From Fimbriimonadaceae bacterium (lineage in GTDB: Bacteria; Armatimonadota; Fimbriimonadia; Fimbriimonadales; Fimbriimonadaceae), in assembly GCA_019694835.1 (NCBI GenBank), contig JAIBBE010000040.1, forward strand, positions 88,441 to 152,440: a DNA stretch of 64,000 nt, read 5' to 3'. The notes below the pieces were generated by a model. The model was given only the letters and a program-made list of their open reading frames with translations, had not been told where the DNA came from and searched no databases. The position numbers and the translations under genes are program-made. Below are positions 1 to 7,915 of this stretch, in pieces. Within the stretch, counting starts at the first letter, position 1, and each line of letters starts with the position of its first letter.

Positions 1-1104
1 CGCCGTGCGCCATGCATCGCGCCAGCGATGCACGTCGACGACCCCGATAACCGGCAACGGGACCCGTGCTTCAGCGCTAGGCAAAGCAGGGAACGGGCGG
101 CTGGGCAGGGTCTGATACCAGTAGGCGACGCTGGCGATTTCCAAGGTCAGCACGTTCGCGTGACCGGCTTCGATGCTTGCCCGTAGGGACTTCTTGAACC
201 GAATCGGGTCCTCGAGGTGGAAGCGGTAGCAGTGCGTCCGGCCGAGCCAGCCAAACCGGGGATCGGTGTTGCCAAAACCCGGCGCGCGGGCGGTGCCGAA
301 GTAGGGATGGCTGTAGGGGCTGTCGGGGCTCCAGCTTTGGTTAAAGTAGTCCTCGGTGCCGGTGCCGTGCGCGCTAAATGGCCAGGGTTCCCCGTCAACA
401 CTGAACATATCGTCGCCTTCGCCGTACCAAATTGGGCTCGGGCAGTTGACGAAGTAGTTGACCCCCACGAAGTGCCCCTGCCCTTCACACTCGCAGAAGA
501 GATAGTTGTTGGCGTCGGTCGGGTTTTTCGGCGTCGTCCCGAGTACTCCCCACTCGTTCTCGCGGTCGCCGAAATCAGACTCGGGTTGGGTGATTTCTTG
601 GTTGTACCAAGCGTGGAATCGGCCGGCGTCGTCGTGGATCGTGTCGTGCTCCTCGACATCGATGTAGAAATACAGTGCGTCGACGTCTTCGGGTCCTTGG
701 TTCTCGATGGCCATCCGGGCACCCTTGCCAAACGGCATCGGAAAGTAGCAGACCAGGGCTTTGCCGTCGCGTGGAGCCGCCGCCAAGGGCAGGGAAATGA
801 ACTCGTAATCGAGTCCCCAGCCCTGGCCGAAGAAGTCGCCGATGGGGGCTTCGACGCTCGGGTGCTCCTGCCCGTCCCAGTACATCCGCAGGATCAAGTT
901 GCGCTTGTGGAGCGTGTCCTTGCTGGAGATCGTGAACCATAGGTGCTTGACGATCCCTGCGCCCTTGATCTCGGCAAGCGTCGCGGTCGTTCCAGCCGGG
1001 ACCTTGATGTTGTCGCTGTTGCCGCCGGTTCGGTCGTAGCTGGAGAATCGCCGACTGCGGGCGTCGACAAGGCGATGGATGTTCGACAGTGGTCCCTGGC
1101 TCAT
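1..1104 (-). CDS. GH172 (DUF2961) glycosidase, C-terminus beyond window
   Basis: The frame is open from the ATG at 1104 to the left edge, so at least 368 codons are present and the C-terminus is missing. It reads SRRFSSYDRTGGNSDN near residue 17, then a central stretch with IGDFFGQGWG, FPMPFGKGA and GTGTEDYFNQSW. This set is characteristic of DUF2961, now glycoside hydrolase family 172 (difructose dianhydride or alpha-arabinofuranose-type activity in characterised members). There is no signal peptide at the N-terminus, so it is probably cytoplasmic. The start overlaps the stop of the upstream dienelactone hydrolase as ATGA, so the two are translationally coupled. The exact substrate cannot be read from the sequence. 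Confidence 0.9.
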   Translation of the reverse strand, partial: MSQGPLSNIHRLVDARSRRFSSYDRTGGNSDNIKVPAGTTATLAEIKGAGIVKHLWFTISSKDTLHKRNLILRMYWDGQEHPSVEAPIGDFFGQGWGLDYEFISLPLAAAPRDGKALVCYFPMPFGKGARMAIENQGPEDVDALYFYIDVEEHDTIHDDAGRFHAWYNQEITQPESDFGDRENEWGVLGTTPKNPTDANNYLFCECEGQGHFVGVNYFVNCPSPIWYGEGDDMFSVDGEPWPFSAHGTGTEDYFNQSWSPDSPYSHPYFGTARAPGFGNTDPRFGWLGRTHCYRFHLEDPIRFKKSLRASIEAGHANVLTLEIASVAYWYQTLPSRPFPALPSAEARVPLPVIGVVDVHRWRDAWRTA

Positions 1105-1778
1105 GCGAGTTCCTTCTGGAAAAATGCCTTCATCTTCTCCCAGCAGGTCGCGCTGGCTTCTGGGTGATGGACCTCAGGTCGATCCGAGTTGAAGAAAGCG
1201 TGGTGGGTACCGGGGAAGATGGTGAAGTCGTGGGCTTTGTCCGCGGCTGTCAGTTTGTCGCGCAACCCCTCGACCGCCTCCGCATTCGCGTAGGCGTCGT
1301 GCTCGGCGAAGAACCCAAGCATTGGACCCTGTAGGTTCTCGAACGGCGGGTGGACGTTTGGGTGAATGCCATAGAAGTTCACGCAAGCCCCGATCTTGGG
1401 GTTGACGGCAGCCGCGTACATCGCCAGTTGTCCGCCCATGCAGAACCCGACGACACCGACGCGATCCCCGACAGTTGCCTCGTCTTCGAGCAACCGGTCG
1501 ACGGCTCCGTTTAGGATTTTCTCCGCTTCTTGAATATTGAGAGCCATCATCAACGATCCGGCCTCGTCGGGTTCGGTCGTCGCATGACCGTTGTAGAGGT
1601 CGGGGGCAAGAGCCGTGAACCCGGCCTCCGCGAACCGATCCGCGACTTCCTTGATATGCCCTACCAACCCCCACCATTCCTGAATCACGATGACGCCGGG
1701 TCCCTGGCCCGCAGCCGAACGCGAGAGATAACCGGCGTATTCGTGTCCATTCCCCCGAAACCGAATCAAGTCACCCAT
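1101..1778 (-). CDS. Dienelactone hydrolase family protein
   Basis: A 225-residue alpha/beta hydrolase. VIVIQEWWGL near the N-terminus and GVVGFCMGGQLA hold the family pattern, with Cys as nucleophile in G-x-C-x-G, as in dienelactone hydrolases rather than Ser. An Asp (EHDAYANAE) and a His (GTHHAFFN) complete the triad. Characterised relatives hydrolyse dienelactone in chloroaromatic breakdown, but most genomic members have unknown substrates. The frame stays open further upstream, but MGDLIRFRGNGHEYAGYL is the natural family start, and the extra codons would overlap the divergent mscL gene. It is followed by the GH172 gene with an ATGA overlap. Confidence 0.9.
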   Translation of the reverse strand: MGDLIRFRGNGHEYAGYLSRSAAGQGPGVIVIQEWWGLVGHIKEVADRFAEAGFTALAPDLYNGHATTEPDEAGSLMMALNIQEAEKILNGAVDRLLEDEATVGDRVGVVGFCMGGQLAMYAAAVNPKIGACVNFYGIHPNVHPPFENLQGPMLGFFAEHDAYANAEAVEGLRDKLTAADKAHDFTIFPGTHHAFFNSDRPEVHHPEASATCWEKMKAFFQKELA

Positions 1779-1824
1779 GCGAGCATTTTGAACTACGGTA
1801 GTCTTAGGAGGTACGGAGGAGCCT

Positions 1825-2256
1825 ATGCTGAAGGAATTCAAAGAGTTCGCACTCAAGGGCAACATGCTCGACTTGGCCGTGGGCGTTATCATCGGCGCGG
1901 CTTTCGGCAAGATCATCGACTCGCTGGTCAAGGATATCATCATGCCTCCGATCGCGATGCTCTTGGGGGGGAAGGACTTCTCCAGCCAATTCGCGGTACT
2001 GAAGGAAGGGAACCCAGCTGGCCCCTACGCCAGCCTCGATGCAGCAACCAAAGCGGGCGCGAACACGCTGAATTACGGTGTGTTCATCAACGCGATCGTC
2101 ACCTTCTTGATCATCGCCTTCTCGGTCTTCCTCGTGGTCAAGGGAGTGAACAAAATGCGGCGGCAACCCGAACCCGAGCCCGAAGCAGCCCCAACTCCTT
2201 CGGCTGAGGAGGTACTTCTCACGGAGATCCGCGATCTGCTCAAAAGCCGCAGCTAG
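1825..2256 (+). CDS. mscL: Large-conductance mechanosensitive channel MscL
   Basis: 143 residues, the usual MscL length. The N-terminal amphipathic helix [13 protein letters not shown] leads into TM1 ([19 protein letters not shown]), then a periplasmic loop, TM2 ([20 protein letters not shown]) and a charged C-terminal helix ending in [11 protein letters not shown]. It is a homopentameric inner-membrane channel that opens under membrane tension to release solutes during hypo-osmotic shock. A strong Shine-Dalgarno region (AGGAGG and GAGGAG) lies at about 1806-1821. The gene is divergent from the dienelactone hydrolase. Confidence 0.97.
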   Translation: MLKEFKEFALKGNMLDLAVGVIIGAAFGKIIDSLVKDIIMPPIAMLLGGKDFSSQFAVLKEGNPAGPYASLDAATKAGANTLNYGVFINAIVTFLIIAFSVFLVVKGVNKMRRQPEPEPEAAPTPSAEEVLLTEIRDLLKSRS

Positions 2257-2277
2257 CACGCCGAGTATCATAGACGC

Positions 2278-2742
2278 GTGAAGGCCGGTTGGGTCGTTTT
2301 TGGCGTGGTCGTGGCGTCCATTTTGCTTGCTACGATCTGGTCCATTGGCAATGGCCTGACCGCGACAACGCGTTTCCGGGAGAGTGCGCTCCGCGAGGGC
2401 GACAAGATGCTCCCGCCCATCCTCGAGGATTGGAGCGTGGCCGAGTTAAGAGGTCAAGCCGCGCCTCAGCTCTTGGAGAACAACTCCGAACAGGACATCG
2501 CGAAGATGATGGCCGACCTCAAGGCGAGGCTCGGCCCGCTCCGCTCGTTGGGCAAATCGGAAGCCGGAAACGTTCATTCTCCCAGCGTCAAGAACGAGGG
2601 AGGCCCCTTCATGGTGGTTGATTACCAGGCGACCGGCACCTTCGAAAAAGGGAAGGCGGTGATCGAAGTCAAGCTCGTGCGCAGCGAAGGAAAGTGGCGA
2701 ATCGGCAACTTCTTCGTACGCGATGCGAAGCCCGAGCCCTGA
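2278..2742 (+). CDS. Membrane-anchored protein of unknown function
   Basis: 154 residues from a GTG. One N-terminal membrane segment (WVVFGVVVASILLATIWSI) is followed by a soluble domain of about 120 residues, which ends in an alternating beta pattern (FMVVDYQATGTFEKGKAVIEVKLV). That layout resembles small secreted DUF3887/DUF4864-type stress domains, but I cannot assign a family. It starts 21 nt after mscL with no Shine-Dalgarno site. TATCAT at 2266-2271 lies exactly 6 nt before the GTG, so it is probably transcribed as a leaderless message from its own promoter. Confidence 0.75.
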   Translation: MKAGWVVFGVVVASILLATIWSIGNGLTATTRFRESALREGDKMLPPILEDWSVAELRGQAAPQLLENNSEQDIAKMMADLKARLGPLRSLGKSEAGNVHSPSVKNEGGPFMVVDYQATGTFEKGKAVIEVKLVRSEGKWRIGNFFVRDAKPEP

Positions 2743-2826
2743 TTCGGCTCACAAAATTCGAAAAACTGGCTGAACGATGTGACATTTTGTGCGTCGTTGC
2801 CAGTACATCGGATGGAGGTATTCGAA

Positions 2827-3561
2827 ATGCTTAATAAGATGACCCTGAAGCTTGGCGTCGCTATGGCCATGCTTCTTGTTGTAGGATCGGCTTTCGCCCA
2901 AGGCGGCGGTGGCGGACAAGGACGAGGACTTGGCGGACAGCGTGGCGGCATGATGGGCGGCGGCCAAGGTTCGCTTCAGCTTCTCACCCGCAAAGATGTC
3001 CAGGATGATCTGGTGATTACGGCCGAGCAGAAGAAGAAGATCGATGATCTGAACACGGCTGCACAGTCCGAGCGCCAGAAGATGATGGAAGACATGCGAG
3101 CCGGCGGCGGCCAGCCCGACATGGAAGCCATGCGCGCAGCGATGGAGAAGTCGCGAAAGGCCAATGACGAGAAGGTCAAGGCGATCCTCACGGCCGATCA
3201 GCAGAAGCGACTGAAGGAGATTCGCGTTCAGATCATGGGCAACCGCGCAATCATGGATGAGGAAGTCCAGAAGGACCTCGGCCTGACCGCTGATCAGAAG
3301 TCCAAGATCAAAAAGATTCAGGAGAAGCAGCAGCAGGATATGCGCGACATGATGGAAGACATGCGCAATTCCGGCGGCCAGATGGATCGCGAAGCGATGC
3401 AGGCTGCCATGCAGAAGTCTCAGGATAAGATGAACGAAGAGATGGCCAAGGTTCTCACCGCTGAGCAGGCCACCAAGCTGAAGGAAATGGGCGGCAAGCC
3501 GTTCAAGTCGACCCAGCAGCCCGGCGGACGCCGAGGCGGCGGTGGTGGCGGCGGCCTCTAA
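2827..3561 (+). CDS. Secreted LTXXQ-like (Spy/CpxP-type) repeat protein
   Basis: 244 residues. A signal peptide (LGVAMAMLLVVGSAFA) is followed by a Gly-rich segment and two tandem copies of a helical unit of about 90 residues. Each unit has a helix carrying an L-T-x-x-Q-like motif (ITAEQKKKIDDL, LTADQQKRLKEI, LTADQKSKIKKI, LTAEQATKLKEM) and a Met-rich acidic helix (MMEDMR, MEAMRAAMEKS). LTXXQ proteins such as Spy and CpxP are periplasmic chaperones or stress sensors; the function here is inferred only. The tail is Gly-rich (GGRRGGGGGGGL). GGAGGT at 2814-2819 fixes the ATG at 2827 over an earlier in-frame ATG. A strong terminator follows. Confidence 0.85.
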   Translation: MLNKMTLKLGVAMAMLLVVGSAFAQGGGGGQGRGLGGQRGGMMGGGQGSLQLLTRKDVQDDLVITAEQKKKIDDLNTAAQSERQKMMEDMRAGGGQPDMEAMRAAMEKSRKANDEKVKAILTADQQKRLKEIRVQIMGNRAIMDEEVQKDLGLTADQKSKIKKIQEKQQQDMRDMMEDMRNSGGQMDREAMQAAMQKSQDKMNEEMAKVLTAEQATKLKEMGGKPFKSTQQPGGRRGGGGGGGL

Positions 3562-3584
3562 GGTCGTTTCCGCACTATCACGAG

Positions 3585-3616
3585 CCCGGACGCTTCGGCG
3601 TCCGGGTTTTTCTTTT
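3585..3616 (+). terminator. Rho-independent terminator
   Basis: A 9-bp perfect stem (CCCGGACGC / GCGTCCGGG) closed by a TTCG tetraloop, followed by TTTTTCTTTT. It lies 24 nt after the LTXXQ-like gene. Confidence 0.93.
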
Positions 3617-3750
3617 GTACCGCTGGCGTCCCGCCGGCACAAGGCCTCTCAAATCTGCGGCTTCTTCGCCTCGACCTCTCCCTCAACCCCTCTCCTCCGC
3701 CGCGACGTCTGGGGTTGGCCAGGGCTTGCGGGCGCAGGAGAGTGGAGCCG
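3617..3750. repeat. Composite intergenic repeat, copy 1
   Basis: Begins with GTACCGCTGGCGTCCCGCC, a sequence found again at 7806, 25.9-26.05 kb and 33.99-34.15 kb. It continues with CCCCTCTCCTCCGCC and ends with GCGCAGGAGAG. The last two are loosely complementary, so the unit can fold back on itself. It fills the gap between the terminator and the SPFH gene. Confidence 0.75.
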
Positions 3751-3813
3751 GAGGGCCCAGGACCGTTCGACATCAATGTGATATCATAATGGTGTCAAGG
3801 AGACATAAGGTCC

Positions 3814-4686
3814 ATGTCAAACGAAAAAGCAATCAAACCGGCACCAGGCATGCTCATGCTGCTGGTGGTCATCGCCCTCTTCGCAGCCGCCGTCTATGGC
3901 ATCTTTCTCATCAAGCAAAACGAGGCGAATCCCGGCTTGTTTATCGCGCTGGATGTCGCGCTCTGGCTCGTAGCCTCCGTCATGACGGGCGGCTTTGCCG
4001 TCGTCGAACCCGGCGGAAGCAAAGTCGTGCTGCTCTTCGGCCGCTATGTCGGCACGATCAAGGACAGCGGGTTCTTTTGGGTGAATCCTTTCACCAATCG
4101 GCGCTCGGTATCGCTTCGTGTCCGAACGCTCAACGGCGAACGGCTAAAAGTCAATGACCTCGTCGGCAACCCCGTCGAGATCGCGGCGATCATTGTCTGG
4201 CAGGTCAACGACACGTATCGAGCCAGCTTCGAAGTCGACGATTACGCCCAGTTCGTCAACCTTCAGAGTGAGACGGCCTTGCGGCACTCCGCATCCGCCT
4301 ATCCCTACGACGGTGACGACGACGTACCTTCCCTACGTCACAACACGAGCGACATTCAGGAGCACTTGCTCGAAGAGCTTCGACAGCGGCTGCAGATGGC
4401 CGGCGTGAGCATCCTTGAAGCGCGTCTCTCGCATTTGGCTTACGCGCCAGAAATCGCGGGTGTCATGCTTCGCCGCCAACAGGCGTCGGCCGTCATTGCC
4501 GCTCGGCAGAAGATCGTCGATGGAGCAGTGGGCATGGTGGAAATGGCCTTGGAGCGACTCGAGTCCAAGAACGTCGTCCACCTCGACGAGGAGCGCAAGG
4601 CGGCCATGGTTTCGAACCTCATGGTCGTGCTGTGCAGTGAAAGCGCAGCTCAGCCCGTGCTCAACACGGGGACGCTGTACCCATAA
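3814..4686 (+). CDS. SPFH/band-7 domain membrane protein
   Basis: 290 residues. Two N-terminal membrane segments (about 12-33 and 44-62) lead into an SPFH domain: [24 protein letters not shown], then VSLRVRTL, then [22 protein letters not shown] long helical region follows ([36 protein letters not shown]). It belongs to the prohibitin/stomatin-like family of membrane scaffolds. GTCAAGGAGACATAAGGTCC supplies the ribosome site. Two bases separate it from a small ribbon-helix-helix gene; this SPFH plus Arc-type arrangement is seen in many bacteria, and the two are probably one transcript. Confidence 0.9.
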   Translation: MSNEKAIKPAPGMLMLLVVIALFAAAVYGIFLIKQNEANPGLFIALDVALWLVASVMTGGFAVVEPGGSKVVLLFGRYVGTIKDSGFFWVNPFTNRRSVSLRVRTLNGERLKVNDLVGNPVEIAAIIVWQVNDTYRASFEVDDYAQFVNLQSETALRHSASAYPYDGDDDVPSLRHNTSDIQEHLLEELRQRLQMAGVSILEARLSHLAYAPEIAGVMLRRQQASAVIAARQKIVDGAVGMVEMALERLESKNVVHLDEERKAAMVSNLMVVLCSESAAQPVLNTGTLYP

Positions 4687-4688
4687 CC

Positions 4689-4865
4689 ATGGCGGAACGC
4701 AAAGCGTTAGTGCTGCGCATCAGCCCGGAGCTTTGGGAAGAAGTGCAGCGGATGGCGGGAGAGGAACTCCGGAGCGTGAATGCTCAGATCGAGTTCCTCC
4801 TCCGCGAGGCGCTTCGCCAGCGGGGTCGGCTTAAAGGAACCGACTCCACCGATCAGGAAGATTAG
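4689..4865 (+). CDS. Arc-type ribbon-helix-helix protein
   Basis: A 58-residue protein beginning MAERKALVLRISPELWEEVQ and continuing RMAGEELRSVNAQIEFLLREAL. The beta strand KALVLRIS followed by two helices is the classical ribbon-helix-helix fold (Arc/MetJ/CopG), which binds DNA as a dimer through the strand. It starts 2 nt after the SPFH gene stop. It probably binds DNA and may regulate the pair; I see no toxin-like partner. Confidence 0.85.
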   Translation: MAERKALVLRISPELWEEVQRMAGEELRSVNAQIEFLLREALRQRGRLKGTDSTDQED

Positions 4866-4870
4866 GGAAG

Positions 4871-4945
4871 CTCCCCTCTCCTGCGCCCTGCAAAATCGCA
4901 GTTTTCGCCCGACATGGTGGCGGAGGAGAGGGGCTGGGGGAGAGG
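4871..4945. repeat. Composite intergenic repeat, copy 2 (partial)
   Basis: CCCCTCTCCTGCGCCC at 4873 and GGCGGAGGAGAGGGG at about 4920 form inverted arms around a shorter internal hairpin (AAAATCGCAGTTTT). GCTGGGGGAGAGG follows, as in the copy at 25.9 kb. The CCGCTGGC part is absent. Confidence 0.65.
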
Positions 4946-5013
4946 TGACGCCGCAGACTTTGCTCTTCGCGGCCCCCTGCCCAGCCCTCCCCTACGGGAG
5001 TGGGAGAGGGAGT

Positions 5014-6006
5014 CTAACCTCCAGGAGGGGTTACGCCTCCGCCGCCCATCATACGCCACCAACTGAATTCCTCGGTGGTGCCATCGGCGTAGGTTATCGT
5101 TCCGTTGCCTTCGGCATCCCACCGCAGGGTGGCGGGTAGGCCGGGATCGGGCCCTTCGAGGCGCCCGTTGCCGCTTCCATCGGCACTCCAGTTGTACTGC
5201 GTTCGGTAGCCGAGCGAATTCTCGGAGCGGATCGTCGACGTTCCGTCACCGGCATAGTCGCCGCTGTCGTTAGACCACGATCCGTTGGCACCGTCCACAC
5301 GATTGGCCCACGACATGGTTCCCGCGTCCCAGGAACTGCGCCCGTGATAGCGATCTCCGCTCCACGTAGCGTCGTAGTTCATCGAACCGGTCGTCTCCGA
5401 GGTCATCGAAGACTCGTAAACGCCTCGCGATCCGTTAAGGATTCCGGCGGAAAACTGGTATTCGGTGCGCCAAGCGACGGGGTAGGAAGTCCAATCCGAG
5501 GGCCAGACAGACAGCATGAACCCCGCCGGCTGCGCCTTGGCTTCATCGACGTAGAAATCCTGCCGGAATCGGGTGTCGGCAAAACTGACCTGAACCCAGA
5601 GTCCAAGCCACTCATCGAAGTAGAAGTCGTCAAACTGGGGCGGAGGCGGATCGCCGCCACCCGGACCGGGATCGGGGTCGGTCGAACCGCCGCCGCCACC
5701 TTCGTCGCCTCGCCCGATGTGGGGACCACCCATCGTGGGCGGCGCGTTATGTCGGATGAAACCGCCGAGCATCGGCAGCCCTTGCGGGCCACCTTCCCCG
5801 GCATGTCCGCCGGGCATCGGTGTAAATCTCGGTCCGAGAGGCACGCCACTGTGGCCAATCGAGCGGATCGCGAAGTCGTGGGTCTTCTGAACGTTATCGC
5901 GGGTCTGCTGGGTTGGCGCGCGATTGGAGGTTCCCGGGGTGCTGCCACCGCCGCCGCATCCTGCGGCGAGCACGGCCAATGCCAAGAACAAGCACTTTCG
6001 TCTCAT
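5014..6006 (-). CDS. Lipoprotein with Gly/Pro-rich linker, unknown function
   Basis: 330 residues. The N-terminus MRRKCLFLALAVLAAGCGGGG has a lipobox (LAAG-C) with the acylated Cys at residue 17. Residues about 60-125 are rich in Gly, Pro and acidic residues and are probably disordered. The C-terminal 200 residues are rich in Trp, Tyr, Ser and Gly and have a repeated beta pattern (GSMNYDATWSGDRYHG, GTGTSTIRSE-like strands, TLRWDAEGNGTITYADG), suggesting a surface beta-sheet domain. No known family is recognised. GGAGAAAACG before the ATG is a good ribosome site. Confidence 0.8.
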   Translation of the reverse strand: MRRKCLFLALAVLAAGCGGGGSTPGTSNRAPTQQTRDNVQKTHDFAIRSIGHSGVPLGPRFTPMPGGHAGEGGPQGLPMLGGFIRHNAPPTMGGPHIGRGDEGGGGGSTDPDPGPGGGDPPPPQFDDFYFDEWLGLWVQVSFADTRFRQDFYVDEAKAQPAGFMLSVWPSDWTSYPVAWRTEYQFSAGILNGSRGVYESSMTSETTGSMNYDATWSGDRYHGRSSWDAGTMSWANRVDGANGSWSNDSGDYAGDGTSTIRSENSLGYRTQYNWSADGSGNGRLEGPDPGLPATLRWDAEGNGTITYADGTTEEFSWWRMMGGGGVTPPGG

Positions 6007-6054
6007 CGTTTTCTCCTTCCGCTAGTCTCGCACATCTGCGGGCGATCCGTGCAA

Positions 6055-6762
6055 CTATTTCGGCTTTTTGGGGAAGGTGCCTTTGGCGGTCTGCCACTGG
6101 AAGAGTTCCAGTTTCAGCCGTCCCGCTTTGATCGCGGGGTCCTTTGACGCCATTTCCTCGACCTTGGCTTTATCCTTGGTGCGGAAGATGAAGACGCCGC
6201 GAAAGTCGCCCTTCTCGGCAATGGGTCCCGCAAGCACGAGGTCACCGGTTGCGGCCATCGCGTTGATATTCGCCATGTGCCCGGCCTGGATCTCCTTGGA
6301 TTTCGCCTCGTCGAAGGTTGGTGCATTCGCCGGCGTTCGCAAGAAGCCGAACCAATAGGTCTCTAGGTCGAGGAACTTCGATCCCTTCTGCGGGATGTTT
6401 GTTGCGGTGTACCAGCCGTAGGGCTCGACAGCCAGGATTCCGCTCTTAATGAACGGATCGTTTTTGAGGAGGTCGAGGGCTTCGTCGCGGGTCTTGACAT
6501 GCAGCGCGATCAAGCCTCGGTATTTTCCGGCATCCGTGAGCGGCCCAACGAGGATCGCCTTTCGTTCCGACCAGAGTCCCTCGAGCAACTTGAGGTGCTC
6601 GGCCTGCATCTTCTCCGCTTGCTCAGCCGACATCTTGATCTTGATGTCGCCTTCGACCAAGAAGACAAGTTGGACGACCTCCATCTTGTACTCCGGTTCC
6701 CTTTTCTCTTGGATCGCAGCCAGGGTCATCCCGCTCAGGGCCAGCAACGTGCATAAAACCAC
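6055..6762 (-). CDS. Secreted protein with two YCII-related domains
   Basis: 235 residues from the GTG at 6762, which gives a clean signal peptide (VVLCTLLALSGMTLA). An ATG at 6840 is in frame but adds a non-signal-like extension and has no ribosome site. Two ferredoxin-like YCII repeats follow. The first has MQAEHLKLLEGLWSERKAILVGPLTD and ALDLLKNDPFIKSG; the second has IQAGHMANINAMAATGDLVLAGPIAE and KVEEMASKDPAIKAGRL. YCII proteins are small dimeric domains of uncertain, possibly enzymatic, role with a conserved His and Asp, and both copies keep the His. Export of a YCII pair is unusual. Confidence 0.82.
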   Translation of the reverse strand: MVLCTLLALSGMTLAAIQEKREPEYKMEVVQLVFLVEGDIKIKMSAEQAEKMQAEHLKLLEGLWSERKAILVGPLTDAGKYRGLIALHVKTRDEALDLLKNDPFIKSGILAVEPYGWYTATNIPQKGSKFLDLETYWFGFLRTPANAPTFDEAKSKEIQAGHMANINAMAATGDLVLAGPIAEKGDFRGVFIFRTKDKAKVEEMASKDPAIKAGRLKLELFQWQTAKGTFPKKPK

Positions 6763-6936
6763 ACTCTCAGTATTGCCAACCTCGCGAAAGGATGGCAACG
6801 CGAGACTGATATTTCGGGCGGAAGTGTCGTAATCCAGCATCGAGTGTGGAAAAGGTGTTGACCATGGGCGGCGAGAATCTCAAAATGGCGGGCACCAAAT
6901 CGCTAAGATAGATCGTCCATCCGGTAATCGCACCAG

Positions 6937-7317
6937 GTGAGCACGATGATCAGAATCGTCGGAATTCAGCGCAGTCCAGACCCAACATCCGAGTTCGCCC
7001 TTCTTCAGAATCAGGGTGGGCTCCGTTTGAGTTTGCGCGGACACGCTATCCTACGCGAGGATGCCCTGGAGTCTGGTGACGCCAGTCGCGACATGCACTT
7101 CTTCACCGATGACGTCATCATTCCCCCCGGGGTCTATGTCCTCCTCCATACGGGCGCCGGTGTGCCGCGGTGGGCGCGGTCGAGAGACGGTGCCCTGATG
7201 TACGTCGCCTTCATGAACCGTACCGAGTCGGCGTGGCACGATTGCCACGGTCCAATCCACGTCCTGGCCACCCAGCATACGTTTACCGAGCGGCGCGAAG
7301 CTCTTCTTGCCGTCTAA
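6937..7317 (+). CDS. Small protein, possible lamin-tail-like beta domain
   Basis: 126 residues from GTG (an ATG lies three codons in). The order IRIVGIQRSPDPTSEFALLQNQGG, a LSLRGHAI strand, then DDVIIPPGVYVLLHTGAG resembles the bacterial lamin-tail domain, an Ig-like fold in which a strand labelled 'G..L.G' precedes 'I.PG..V.L..G'. The C-terminal third (SAWHDCHGPIHVLATQHTF) has several His and one Cys. TAATCG lies 6 nt before the GTG. The family call is tentative. The stop overlaps the convergent acetyltransferase by 4 nt. Confidence 0.65.
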   Translation: MSTMIRIVGIQRSPDPTSEFALLQNQGGLRLSLRGHAILREDALESGDASRDMHFFTDDVIIPPGVYVLLHTGAGVPRWARSRDGALMYVAFMNRTESAWHDCHGPIHVLATQHTFTERREALLAV

Positions 7318-7790
7318 AGCTGGAGTCGGTAGCCCCACTCTTCGTAGGGAACGCCGTAGTCTGGATCGAACACCTCGCGATCGCCAATCGGCTCCGCGCC
7401 AGCTTTCCTGTACATGACGTGCGAGACATCGAGAGTTTTGTCGGACCAGATTTCCATGGATTGATAGCCGCGTTGACGGGCTTCCTCGATCGCGAACCGA
7501 AGCAGCCGCTTGCCGTAACCGTTCCCTCTCTGCGATTTAGGCAGGTATAGCCGATAAAGGGTGCACTCAACCCCGTAACCGCGCAGTCCGACGGTGCCAA
7601 TGATGCCTTCGTCGGATTCGAGCACCCAGAACCCGCCGCCACGCTCGAGATAGTAGGTCCCAATATCGAAGATGTCGCGGTTTTCCGTCAGAGGATCCCA
7701 CGGCCAGCCGTACTCATCGAAGACCGACTTGATGACGGCGGCAATCCCGTCCTCGTCACCGGGTCGGTACGCTCGAATGTCGGGTGGCAT
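7314..7790 (-). CDS. GNAT family N-acetyltransferase
   Basis: 158 residues starting MPPDIRAYRPGDEDGIAAVI, the usual GNAT opening. The acetyl-CoA loop is LYLPKSQRGNGYGKRLL (R/Q-x-x-G-x-G/A type), preceded by the beta-4 strand GIIGTVGLRGY and followed by the helix RFAIEEARQRGY and MEIWSDKTLDVSHVMYRKAGA. The substrate is unknown. The frame is open further upstream, but that part translates the inverted repeat at 7806-7873 and is not coding. Confidence 0.88.
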   Translation of the reverse strand: MPPDIRAYRPGDEDGIAAVIKSVFDEYGWPWDPLTENRDIFDIGTYYLERGGGFWVLESDEGIIGTVGLRGYGVECTLYRLYLPKSQRGNGYGKRLLRFAIEEARQRGYQSMEIWSDKTLDVSHVMYRKAGAEPIGDREVFDPDYGVPYEEWGYRLQL

Positions 7791-7805
7791 TGGAGTGATT
7801 ATGCC

Positions 7806-7873
7806 GTACCGCTGGCGTCCCGCCAGCATCCCTTCCGCCCCACTAGCTCGAGCCGGCGGGACGCCAGCGGTAC
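7806..7873. repeat. Perfect 19-bp inverted repeat
   Basis: GTACCGCTGGCGTCCCGCC at 7806-7824 is exactly reverse-complemented at 7855-7873, with a 30-nt spacer. It lies between two divergent genes. The arm matches the CCGCTGGC part of the composite repeats at 3.6, 26.0 and 34.0 kb. Confidence 0.9.
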
Positions 7874-7915
7874 AGGGGGGACGGCTCACGCTCCAATGTG
7901 GGACACTGTTAGACG

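Noticed and set aside
147..942. Long reading frames on both strands inside the first kilobase
   Set aside because: They overlap the minus-strand GH172 frame, which alone carries recognisable family motifs and runs off the left edge. High GC opens antisense frames.
3814..4865. Toxin-antitoxin module (SPFH protein plus ribbon-helix-helix protein)
   Set aside because: The large gene is a membrane SPFH protein with no toxin fold, and the pair is common as a non-toxin arrangement.
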